Shown: in pieces, positions 49,402 to 56,972 of the stretch
Layout of the letters: every line of letters starts with the position of its first letter
How positions within the stretch are numbered: position 1 is the stretch's first letter
NCBI RefSeq assembly: GCF_014653695.1
Contig: NZ_BNAR01000005.1
Span: forward strand, 496,001 to 560,000
From: Lentzea cavernae
Lineage (GTDB): Bacteria > Actinomycetota > Actinomycetes > Mycobacteriales > Pseudonocardiaceae
Reading direction: 5' to 3'
Length of the DNA stretch: 64,000 nt
Position numbers and translations under genes: made by a program
The notes under the pieces: generated by a model
The model's input: the letters and a program-made list of their open reading frames with translations, nothing else
Database searches by the model: none
Told to the model about the DNA's origin: nothing

Positions 49402-50364
49402 TCAGTCCGGCTGGCCCAAGGCCGCCGTGAAGCGCGTCGCGACCGCCATGACCGCGGCCCGCAGCTCGTCTCCACCTTCGACCCGGAAGCCGAACGGCAC
49501 GGCCGCCAGCCACTCCTGCGCGTACATCGCCGGATTGCTGGTGGTGCCGAGGAGCACGCACCCCTCCCCCGACGGGTGCAACCGTCCCATGGGAGGCCGG
49601 ATCCAGGGCACCACCTCGGCCAGCGGGGCGTCGAAGACGACGTGGGTGGGGAACGCCCAGCCCGTGCCCAGGTTCTCCTCCAGTGCCGCGACCGGGTCGA
49701 GGTCTCCGGGTGGTTCGAACTCGTGCGCGGTCTGGGCGACCGTGCGAACCCGGTCGATTCGATAGGTGCGAATCGCGTTCGCTCGATGGGAGTGGCACAA
49801 CAGGTACCAGCGACCGTGGCGGACCACGACCGCCCACGGGTCCACTTCGGACTTCCACGCGTTGCCCGCTTCGCTCCGGTACGCGATCAGCACGCGGTGC
49901 CGGGCCGCCGCCGCGGCGACCAGTGCGCTGGTGATGGCGGGATCCGGGCTCGCCGACCGCCGGTCCGGTGCGGCGCTGGCGTGCTCGCGCAGCACGGCGG
50001 CCTCCTTGCCGACGTTCTCGGGCAACGCCTCGATGACCTTGCCCAGCGCCGCGCCGACCGGGTCCTCGCCCTCGGTGGCGGCGGGCTGGCCGTCGAGCAC
50101 CGCCATGACCAGCCCCAGCGCCTCGGCCTGGGTGAACACGACCGGGGGCAGCTTCGCCCCGCGCCGGAGCCGGTACCCGCCGTGCGGGCCTCGGCTCGAC
50201 TCGACCTGGATGCCCGCCTCCCGCAGGATGCCGATGTAGCGGCGGGCGGCGCGCTCCGTGACGCCCAGCCGGCCGGCGAGCTGGTCGGCCGTCGTGCCGG
50301 GGCGCGTCCGGAGGATCTCCAGGGCGCGCAGTGCCCTGGCGGTGGGGCTGATGTCGCTCGGCAC
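49402..50364 (-). CDS. YafY-type WYL-domain transcriptional regulator
   Basis: A 320-residue regulator. The N-terminal helix-turn-helix is ALEILRTRPGTTADQLAGRLGVTERAARRYIGIL with a wing SRGPHGGYRLRRG. The WYL domain spans about residues 145-220 (VLIAYRSEAGNAWKSEVDPWAVVVRHGRWYLLCHSHRANAIRTYRIDRV) with the Arg/Tyr cluster expected for ligand binding, and a WCX-type domain follows. The start is a GTG. It is divergent from an alpha/beta hydrolase gene that is probably its target, with 113 bp between; no clear operator was found. Confidence 0.9.
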   Translation of the reverse strand: MPSDISPTARALRALEILRTRPGTTADQLAGRLGVTERAARRYIGILREAGIQVESSRGPHGGYRLRRGAKLPPVVFTQAEALGLVMAVLDGQPAATEGEDPVGAALGKVIEALPENVGKEAAVLREHASAAPDRRSASPDPAITSALVAAAAARHRVLIAYRSEAGNAWKSEVDPWAVVVRHGRWYLLCHSHRANAIRTYRIDRVRTVAQTAHEFEPPGDLDPVAALEENLGTGWAFPTHVVFDAPLAEVVPWIRPPMGRLHPSGEGCVLLGTTSNPAMYAQEWLAAVPFGFRVEGGDELRAAVMAVATRFTAALGQPD

Positions 50365-50477
50365 TCGGGCAGGCTAGGCGATCTTCCCGATGAACCGGAA
50401 GCAGATCGTCCGGAATCGCCTCTAGCGTGAGCGTGCGCCGCAGCGACCTGGCCGCGCGGAAGTAGGGAGAACTGACC

Positions 50478-51158
50478 GTGGACATCCTGCTCATCGCAGG
50501 CCTGTGGCTCGACGGATCCGCGTGGGACGACGTCGCCTCCGCGCTGAGGGCACGGGGTCACCGCCCCGTGCCGCTGACCCTGCCCGGGCAGGGCGACGGA
50601 TCCACCTCCGCCACGCTCGACGACCAGGTGGCGACCGTGCTCGACGCCGTGGACGCGGCCTCCGGCAACCCCGTGGTGGTCGGGCACTCGGCCGCCTGCA
50701 GCCTGGCCTGGCTGGCCGCGGACGCACGACCGGACAAGGTCTCCCAGGTCGTCTTCATCGGCGGCTTCCCGGCCGCCGACGGCACGCCCTACGCCGACTT
50801 CTTCGAACTGCGGGACGGCGCCATGCCCTTCCCCGGCTGGGAGCCGTTCGAAGGACCGGACTCGGCCGACCTCGACGAGGACGCCAGGCGCACGTTCGCC
50901 GCCAACGCCATCCCCGTTCCCGGTGCTGTGGCCACGGGCGTCGTGCGGCTGACCGACGAGCGGCGCTTCAAGGTCCCGGTCGTGGTCGTCTGCCCCGAGT
51001 TCACCCCCGCTCAGGCCGAGGAGTGGATCAGCGCGGGCGACGTGCCGGAACTCGCCAGGGCCGAGCACGTCGAGTTCGTCGACATCGACTCCGGCCACTG
51101 GCCCATGCACACCAAGCCCGCCGAGCTCGCCCGGCTCATCGCGGCCGGCACGGCCTGA
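50478..51158 (+). CDS. alpha/beta hydrolase
   Basis: A 226-residue single-domain hydrolase. The oxyanion residues are in LLIAGLWLDGSAW, the nucleophile Ser in VVGHSAACSL, and the His in IDSGHWPMH near the C-terminus. The minimal cap and the WLDGSAWDDV opening are like esterase-type proteins controlled by WYL regulators. GTG at 50478 follows GGGAG 8-10 bases upstream. Substrate unknown. Divergent from the WYL regulator and probably controlled by it. Confidence 0.85.
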   Translation: MDILLIAGLWLDGSAWDDVASALRARGHRPVPLTLPGQGDGSTSATLDDQVATVLDAVDAASGNPVVVGHSAACSLAWLAADARPDKVSQVVFIGGFPAADGTPYADFFELRDGAMPFPGWEPFEGPDSADLDEDARRTFAANAIPVPGAVATGVVRLTDERRFKVPVVVVCPEFTPAQAEEWISAGDVPELARAEHVEFVDIDSGHWPMHTKPAELARLIAAGTA

Positions 51159-51244
51159 CGGGAACCGCGCTCGCCACAGGGCTGAGGCCGCTCGTGCCGA
51201 TGAGTTTCGCTGCGGTGCCCAGTCTGTCCTCCCATACGACTGAT

Positions 51245-51260
51245 CGCTCTCCGCAGAGCG
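51245..51260. terminator. small hairpin after the hydrolase gene
   Basis: CGCTCT and AGAGCG pair around CCGC within the 130-bp gap between the alpha/beta hydrolase and peptidase E genes, 87 bp after the stop. It may be a weak terminator or a leader structure of the next gene. Confidence 0.3.
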
Positions 51261-51288
51261 TCAGGACGGCCACGTACAGGAGGCAAGC

Positions 51289-51951
51289 GTGAGGCTTCTG
51301 CTCACGTCCGCAGGTGTCAGCAACCCGAGCATCCGCGATGCGCTGGTCGACCTGCTGGGCAAACCGATCGCCGACTCCAATGCCCTGTGCATCCCCACCG
51401 CCCAGTACGGGCATCCCTGGTGCGGACCGGACTCGGCCTGGCGCTTCATCTCCGGCCGGTCGCCCCTGCCCATGACCGATCTGGGGTGGAAGTCGGTGGG
51501 TGTCCTGGAGCTGACCGCGTTGCCCAGCATCAGCGAGGAGCGGTGGGTTCCCTGGGTGCGGGAGGCCGATGTCCTGCTGGTGGCCGGCGGCGATGCGATG
51601 TACCTGTGCCACTGGATGCGGGAGTCCGGGCTGGCGGACCTCCTGCCTTCGCTGCGGGACACCGTCTGGGTGGGGCTGAGCGCGGGCAGCATGGTGATGA
51701 CTCCCCGGATCGGTGACTACTTCGTCGAGTGGACGTCACCGGACGGGGGTGACAGCACGCTCGGGGTCGTCGATTTCTCGATCTTCCCGCACTTGGGTCT
51801 CATGCCGTACAACACCATGGCCGCCGCGGAGAAGTGGGTGGCCGAGATCGCGGGGCCGGCGTACGCGATCGACGACCAGACGGCGATCAAGGTTGTCGAC
51901 GGCACTGTGGAGGTCGTCTCGGAGGGGCAGTGGAAGCTGTTTTCCTCATGA
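51289..51951 (+). CDS. peptidase E (S51 family) Ser peptidase-like
   Basis: A 220-residue protein with the class-I-amidotransferase-like peptidase E fold. VLLVAGGDAMYLCHWMRESGL and VWVGLSAGSMVMTPRIGD give the nucleophile Ser in GLSAGSM, and DFSIFPH provides acid and His. Such enzymes cleave Asp-X dipeptides or cyanophycin-like substrates. The start lies 8 bases after AGGAGG. No partner is adjacent. Length fits the family. Confidence 0.88.
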   Translation: MRLLLTSAGVSNPSIRDALVDLLGKPIADSNALCIPTAQYGHPWCGPDSAWRFISGRSPLPMTDLGWKSVGVLELTALPSISEERWVPWVREADVLLVAGGDAMYLCHWMRESGLADLLPSLRDTVWVGLSAGSMVMTPRIGDYFVEWTSPDGGDSTLGVVDFSIFPHLGLMPYNTMAAAEKWVAEIAGPAYAIDDQTAIKVVDGTVEVVSEGQWKLFSS

Positions 51952-52056
51952 ACCCCCACCGTCATGAACAGCTGTGGGATCGAGTCGGTTCGTTGCGCTG
52001 TCTCGACTAGTGCTCCAACAGCACGGTGGTTCCGGTCTGGCTGGTTGGATGGCGCC

Positions 52057-52518
52057 GTGCACTACAGCGAGGTGGAAAAGGCCGTCCGCGAACTCGTCGC
52101 GGCCGCCGACGACGACAAGCGGCAACGGTTCGGCGCGGAAACGGTGGTCCGGCTGACCACGGGCGAAGACCTGGCGGACGCGGCGGAGGCCGAGTTCGAC
52201 GACGACGCCCAGCAGGCGTTCGAGCAGGCGCGCACAGACCCGGCCACCAGCACGCCCGACCAGCTGCGGGCGTGGCTGGAGACGATCGACGCCGGCACGC
52301 TGTCCGACGGGGACATGGACCCGCAGGTGCTGTGGGCGTTGGAGGCTCTGGAGCACTGGGCGGGTTTCCTCGACGGTGGCGACCCCGAGTTCGTCGCGCA
52401 GCTGGCGATCCGGTCGCTGGAGGCGGTCGACTACGAGGTCTCCGCGCGTCTGGACGACTTCCTCGCGTCCCCGGAGATGGCTGCCGAGTTCGAGCGGATC
52501 GGCAGGCACCTGCGTTAG
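52057..52518 (+). CDS. uncharacterised acidic protein
   Basis: A 153-residue acidic, helical protein I do not recognise: HYSEVEKAVRELVAAADDDKRQRF, DAAEAEFDDDAQQAFEQAR and QVLWALEALEHWAGFLDGG. The GTG at 52057 has only a weak upstream site. The helix pattern could be a small immunity or contact-regulation protein, but this is not supported. It ends 90 bp before the exported-protein gene, and SARP-type repeats occur in that gap. Confidence 0.55.
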   Translation: MHYSEVEKAVRELVAAADDDKRQRFGAETVVRLTTGEDLADAAEAEFDDDAQQAFEQARTDPATSTPDQLRAWLETIDAGTLSDGDMDPQVLWALEALEHWAGFLDGGDPEFVAQLAIRSLEAVDYEVSARLDDFLASPEMAAEFERIGRHLR

Positions 52519-52540
52519 GCGAGCGGAGCGGGGCGCGGCT

Positions 52541-52560
52541 GTGAAACCGCGGTGAAACCG
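52541..52560 (+). promoter_or_regulatory. SARP-type operator: two GTGAAACCG repeats at 11-bp period
   Basis: GTGAAACCG occurs at 52541-52549 and 52552-52560, exactly 11 bp apart and 48 bp upstream of the exported-protein start. The same GTGAAACC word occurs at 55921-55928 in the promoter region of SARP3. Spacing matches SARP binding sites. Confidence 0.6.
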
Positions 52561-52608
52561 GCCCTGCGCAGGATTCCCCCATCACCACTGGAACAGGGAG
52601 GAATCCAG

Positions 52609-53025
52609 ATGCGCAGGACAGTCACCAGGGTCTTGCCCGCACTCGCGTTGCTGGGCGCGCTCGGGTCGTTCGCGCCGGCGCAGGCGGAGGGCGGGCCGGT
52701 GCACGCGGCGGCCGGGTGCCGGGCGGCGCCCTACTCGGCGTCGTTCAGCCTGTACTTCGAGACCGAGTCGTACATCGACCTGGGCGCGTACATCACGTCG
52801 TCGCAGTGCAACGACATCAACCTGAGGTCGACGAACGGCACCAGCTACCGCGCGTGCGTGATCTTCGTGAACCACACGTCGGCGTGCAACTACGAGACCT
52901 CCGTCCCGGCCGGCGGGAGCTGGGTCAACATCGCCACCGACGTGAAAGACGGCACGCGCTTCAACGTGCGGATCTTCAAGGGCGGAGGGAACTACGTGAC
53001 CCGTGCGGGGGTCATGGACTTCTAG
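52609..53025 (+). CDS. small exported protein, probable SARP3 target
   Basis: A 138-residue preprotein. The signal peptide is residues 1-27 (RRTVTRVLPALALLGALGSF, cleavage after APAQAE). The mature part has four Cys and is rich in Tyr, Ser and Asn: PYSASFSLYFETESYIDLG, SSQCNDINLRSTNG, YRACVIFVNHTSACNYE. It looks like a small beta-sandwich but I cannot name a family. GGAGG lies 7-8 bases upstream of the ATG at 52609. It converges with SARP3 (4-nt overlap of the ends) and has 11-bp-period repeats upstream, so it is probably activated by SARP3. Confidence 0.75.
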   Translation: MRRTVTRVLPALALLGALGSFAPAQAEGGPVHAAAGCRAAPYSASFSLYFETESYIDLGAYITSSQCNDINLRSTNGTSYRACVIFVNHTSACNYETSVPAGGSWVNIATDVKDGTRFNVRIFKGGGNYVTRAGVMDF

Positions 53026-55874
53026 TCCGCCATCAGCTGCGCGGCCACCTGGGCAAGGCGGCGGACGTTGATCGGGTCGGGGGCCCGGAGGTGCAGCCGC
53101 CTCGCCGAGTCGAACGCGTGCCGCGCGGCACCGAGGTCGCCTGTCTCGGCCTGGGCATCGCTCAGGTCGAGGTAGGCGGCCACGGCCAGGTGCACGTCGT
53201 CGGTGTCGTGGTAGAGACGAGCGGCCGTGGCGAAGGCGTCGGCGGCGGGTTCTCCGATCGCCCGGAGGCTGAGGCCGAGCTCGCGGTGCGCCATGGCCTC
53301 GGTCATCTTGTTGCCGGTCTTGGCGATCGGCAGGAGGGCGGACTCGAAGTATCGGATCGCGTCGTCGTGGCGCTGTGCCCGCGCGTGTGCCTGGCCCAGT
53401 GACAGCAACGAATCTCCTTGCTGGCCGACGAGATCGTCCTCGTGCGCGATGGCCAGCGAACGTTCGTGGTGGGCGACGGCTCCCGCGAAGTCGCCGAGCA
53501 CCGACCTCGCGTCGCCCGCGTTCTGCAGCACGATGGCCAGGTAGCCGCGGTCGTCGAGCGCGGTGAAGAGGGCCAGTGACGCCTCGTAGGACGCGAGGGC
53601 GGCCGCCGTGTCGCCCTGTTCGTGGTGCATCCAGCCGAGGTTGTTCAACGTCGCCGCCTCCCGCTGGAGGTTCCCGGTCTCCCTGGCGATGGCGAGGCAG
53701 CGCTGTTGTTCCAGCACCGCCTCCGCGATCCGTCCGGAGTGGACCAGCGCGATCGAGAACTGGGCCCTGGTGCGGCATTCGAGGTCGGTGCCGCCGAGGG
53801 CGGTCGCGGCGTCGACCGCGTGCCGCAGCAGGGTGACGCCGAGCAGCCACGTGCCGCGGTGCTCGAAGTAGCCGCTGAGCAGGAACGGGATCTGCCAGGC
53901 CGGCTCGTAGCGCCGCGTCGCGACGGCGTGCCGGACCAGGGCGGTGAGGTTGGACTTCTCGTCGTCCAGCCACGCGAGCGCTTCCAGTGCCGTGTCGAAC
54001 GGCGCCGGGCCTGCCTCGACCACGGTCGGGCGGTAGGGCACGAGCAGCCGGTCCGCCGCGGCCAGCCTGCCGACGTACCACGCGTGGAGCCTGTCCAGCG
54101 CGGCGTTCCGGCACCGCGAGTCCTCCTCCGCCTCCGCACGTTCCCCGGCGTACAGGCCGATGAGGTCGTGGAACGCGTAACGGCCGGGCGTGCGGCAGTC
54201 CAGGAGGTGGGCGTCGTGCAGCACGTCCAGCGACCGGGCGCCGCACCCGGCGTCCAGCACGCCGGCGATCTCGGCGGTGGCGTCGAGGTCCGGGACCAGG
54301 CCGAGCCGCCGGAACAGCGTGCGCGCCGCCGGTTCGAGGCGTTCGTACGACAGGGCGAACACCGACCGCACGGCCGCCTGGTCGTCCTCGGCGATCGCGA
54401 GCACGCCCAGCCGGTTGCCCGTCAGGTCGGCCGCGAAGTCGGCCAGCCGGCGGCGTGGCTGGTCCAGCAGGTTCGCCGCGGCGATGCGCAACGCGAGCGG
54501 CAAGTGGCCGCACGCCTCGGCGACGGCGGCCGCGGCCTCCGGTTCGGCGGCGATCCGGTCGACCCCGAGCAGGGTCGTGAGCAGGTCGAGCGATTCGTGC
54601 GCGGGCAACGGGGCGAGCAGCAGGCGGCGCGCGCCGTTGATCGCGACCAGGCCGGCGAGACGGCTCCGCGAGGTCACCAGGGTGACGGTCGCGGACGTGC
54701 CGGGCAGCAACGGCCTCACCTGGTCCACGTTCTGCGCGTTGTCGAGCAGCACGAGCACCCGGCGGTCGGCGACCAGCGACCGGTAGAGACCCGCCGCGCT
54801 CTCGAGGTCCTGCGGAACGTGCTCGGCGGGAACGCCCAGCGCGCGCAGGAACTCACCGAGCGCGTGGGCCGCGTCGACCGGGTCCGCCGTCGACGCGCCG
54901 CGCAGGTCGACGTAGAGCTGGCCGTCGGGGAACTCCGCCCGCCGCAGGTGGGCCCACCGCAGGGCCAGGGCCGTCTTCCCGACCCCCGCGGCACCCGCGA
55001 TCGCCGAGATCGTCACGAGCCCCGCGCCGTCCGCCACGACGGCGTCCAGCTCGGCGAGTTCCCCGGTGCGTCCGCTGAAGTCGCGGGGCGCGGCGGGCAG
55101 CTGTGCCGGGCGTGGACGGCCCGGCCGGGCAGGGAGGTCCAGCGCCGGATCGGCGCGCAGCACCTCCTGGTACCGCGCGCACAGGGCGTCGCAGGGGTCG
55201 ATGCCCAGCTCGTCGCGCAGCACCTCGCGGGCCTGGTGGTAGGTGGCGAGCGCGTCCCCCTGCCGGCCGCAGCGGTACAACGCCAGCATCAGCTGCGCGC
55301 GGAACCCTTCGAGCAACGGGTACCGCGCCACCACCTCGGTCAGCTCCGGCACGAGGTCGTCGTGCCGGCCGAGGTCCAGGTCGACGTCCACGCGCTCCGC
55401 GAGCACCGCGAGCCACCGGTCGGTCAACGCGTCCGCCGTCGTCCGCACGACGGGCACGTCGGCGAACTCGGCCAGGGGCGCACCCCGCCACAACCCCAGC
55501 GCCGCGCGCAACAGCCCGGCCCGCAGCCCGGGATCGACGGTCGCGTGGGCCTGGGCGACCAGCCGCCGCATCTCGTCGGCGTCGCACTCCCCCGATTCCA
55601 CGACGAGCCGATAACCGCCGGGCCCGTGCGAAATGCGGTCCGGGTCACCGAGTTTCTTCCGCAGCCGATGCACGTACAACTGCAAGGTCTTCCGCGCGGA
55701 CGACGGCGGACTCGTCTCCCACAACGCCTCCGCGAGCGCACCCGCCGACACCGCCGAGTTGGCCTGGCAGAGCAGCACCGCCAGCAGACGCCGCAGCATC
55801 GGCTGGTCCAGGTCTACTTCTTCCCCCTCCACCGCAACACGAAGCGGTCCGAGCACGCCGAACTCCGTCTTCAT
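53022..55874 (-). CDS. AfsR/SARP regulator with BTAD, NB-ARC and TPR (SARP3)
   Basis: A 950-residue regulator. The OmpR-type winged helix occupies residues 2-95 (SAGALAEALWETSPP, LQLYVHRLRKKLGD), then a complete BTAD (about 98-245, with ALYRCGRQGDALATYHQAREVL). NB-ARC begins FSGRTGELAELD; the P-loop is GAAGVGKT and LVLLDNA is Walker B. TPR helices follow. The ATG at 55874 has GGAGG 6 bases upstream. A GTGAAACC motif and its partial inverse lie 46 bp upstream (55921-55940), suggesting autoregulation. Its convergent neighbour, the small exported protein, is the probable target. Confidence 0.92.
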   Translation of the reverse strand: MKTEFGVLGPLRVAVEGEEVDLDQPMLRRLLAVLLCQANSAVSAGALAEALWETSPPSSARKTLQLYVHRLRKKLGDPDRISHGPGGYRLVVESGECDADEMRRLVAQAHATVDPGLRAGLLRAALGLWRGAPLAEFADVPVVRTTADALTDRWLAVLAERVDVDLDLGRHDDLVPELTEVVARYPLLEGFRAQLMLALYRCGRQGDALATYHQAREVLRDELGIDPCDALCARYQEVLRADPALDLPARPGRPRPAQLPAAPRDFSGRTGELAELDAVVADGAGLVTISAIAGAAGVGKTALALRWAHLRRAEFPDGQLYVDLRGASTADPVDAAHALGEFLRALGVPAEHVPQDLESAAGLYRSLVADRRVLVLLDNAQNVDQVRPLLPGTSATVTLVTSRSRLAGLVAINGARRLLLAPLPAHESLDLLTTLLGVDRIAAEPEAAAAVAEACGHLPLALRIAAANLLDQPRRRLADFAADLTGNRLGVLAIAEDDQAAVRSVFALSYERLEPAARTLFRRLGLVPDLDATAEIAGVLDAGCGARSLDVLHDAHLLDCRTPGRYAFHDLIGLYAGERAEAEEDSRCRNAALDRLHAWYVGRLAAADRLLVPYRPTVVEAGPAPFDTALEALAWLDDEKSNLTALVRHAVATRRYEPAWQIPFLLSGYFEHRGTWLLGVTLLRHAVDAATALGGTDLECRTRAQFSIALVHSGRIAEAVLEQQRCLAIARETGNLQREAATLNNLGWMHHEQGDTAAALASYEASLALFTALDDRGYLAIVLQNAGDARSVLGDFAGAVAHHERSLAIAHEDDLVGQQGDSLLSLGQAHARAQRHDDAIRYFESALLPIAKTGNKMTEAMAHRELGLSLRAIGEPAADAFATAARLYHDTDDVHLAVAAYLDLSDAQAETGDLGAARHAFDSARRLHLRAPDPINVRRLAQVAAQLMAD

Positions 55875-55920
55875 GAGCACCTCCCCGCGCAGACGGTGGC
55901 ACCTCGGCACGGAAAGCGCG

Positions 55921-55940
55921 GTGAAACCAATAAGGTTCAC
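55921..55940. promoter_or_regulatory. GTGAAACC / GGTTCAC inverted element upstream of SARP3
   Basis: GTGAAACC (55921-55928) and GGTTCAC (55934-55940) face each other 46 bp upstream of the SARP3 start and repeat the word found at 52541-52560. It is a candidate autoregulatory site. The rest of the 145-bp gap is AT-richer and probably promoter. Confidence 0.4.
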
Positions 55941-56019
55941 GGTGATGGCGTAAATCCTGAAGGACAATTAAGGAACGCAACCGCAGGGGCCCGTGCCGAA
56001 CACGGTCCGCGGAAGCTGG

Positions 56020-56928
56020 ATGATGCCCGGCATGACCGATGTCGACCTCTTCGGCACGAGCCGTGAGCGGTACCTCAGCCCGCTCTACGGTGACGGGATC
56101 TTCTGCGTCGGCAACGCCGCCGAGTGCGACCACTACACCGAGGACGGCGCCGTCCGGATCCCGTGGGGACGCACGCCGCGGCCCGAGGACAGGGCGCGAA
56201 TCCGCAGCCTGGCCCTGTGCCCGACCGACGCCCAGCTGCGCAAGGCGGTGCTGCCCGCCTACCTGCCCGACCTGGCGAACCTGGAGTCGCTGACGCTGCC
56301 CGCACCGCTCGTGGCGCACCTGGCGTCCCCAGCGCTGACGTCGCTCGTGATCGGCAACGACGACGGCCGCGCGCCCTCGAGCCCGCTCGCCGCCGACACC
56401 GCCCTGCCGAACCTGAGGGCGCTGATGTGGGTCAGCTCCTACACCACGCCCCGGCTGCCGCAGGTGGTCGATCCGCTGCCGCCGCTCGGGTTCCTCCGCA
56501 CCAACGTGTCCGGTGACGCCGCGGTGCTGCGCCAACTCGAGGAGCTGCCTTCGTTGCGGCACCTGGAGCTGGTGCACCTGAAGAACGTCGACGTCTTCGA
56601 CCACCTGGTGGCGCCGCTGCGCGTGCTGGAGATCGGCGGCACCGGACGCGACTTCCCGGTGGCCCGGCTGGCCGCGATCCCGACACTGGAATCGTTGCGG
56701 CTCAACGGGATCCGTGCGGAGATCGACTGCACCGTGTTCCAGGCGTTGCCCGAGCTGGTGCAGCTGACCGTCCTGAACTCGAAGAGGATCGTGAACGTCG
56801 AGGCGCTGCTGGACTGTCCGACACTGGCGAGCATCATGGTCGTCGACTGTGGCAACCCGTTCAGGAAGGACGGCAAGGCGCTGTTCAAGTCCAAGGGCTT
56901 CGCCAGCCTGGACATCGACTACTCGTAG
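56020..56928 (+). CDS. leucine-rich-repeat-like protein
   Basis: A 302-residue protein. From about residue 65 onward there are irregular LRR-like units of 22-26 residues: LPDLANLESLTLPAPLV, SLRHLELVHLKNV, PTLESLRLNGIRAEI and LPELVQLTVLNSKRIVNVEALL. The N-terminal region is unique (LFGTSRERYLSPLYGDGIFCVG). No signal peptide, so cytoplasmic. LRR-like folds mediate protein binding. Start: ATG 56020 with GGAAG upstream, though an ATG four codons later is possible. It stands alone between SARP3 and the metalloprotease gene. Confidence 0.7.
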   Translation: MMPGMTDVDLFGTSRERYLSPLYGDGIFCVGNAAECDHYTEDGAVRIPWGRTPRPEDRARIRSLALCPTDAQLRKAVLPAYLPDLANLESLTLPAPLVAHLASPALTSLVIGNDDGRAPSSPLAADTALPNLRALMWVSSYTTPRLPQVVDPLPPLGFLRTNVSGDAAVLRQLEELPSLRHLELVHLKNVDVFDHLVAPLRVLEIGGTGRDFPVARLAAIPTLESLRLNGIRAEIDCTVFQALPELVQLTVLNSKRIVNVEALLDCPTLASIMVVDCGNPFRKDGKALFKSKGFASLDIDYS

Positions 56929-56972
56929 ACCGTCACGAGCCGTGTCGGCCGATCACGAGATGGACGCCGGCC

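Noticed and set aside
53622..56066. An 814-codon plus-strand frame antisense to SARP3
   Set aside because: No domain, no start site, and the opposite strand is a well-supported SARP.
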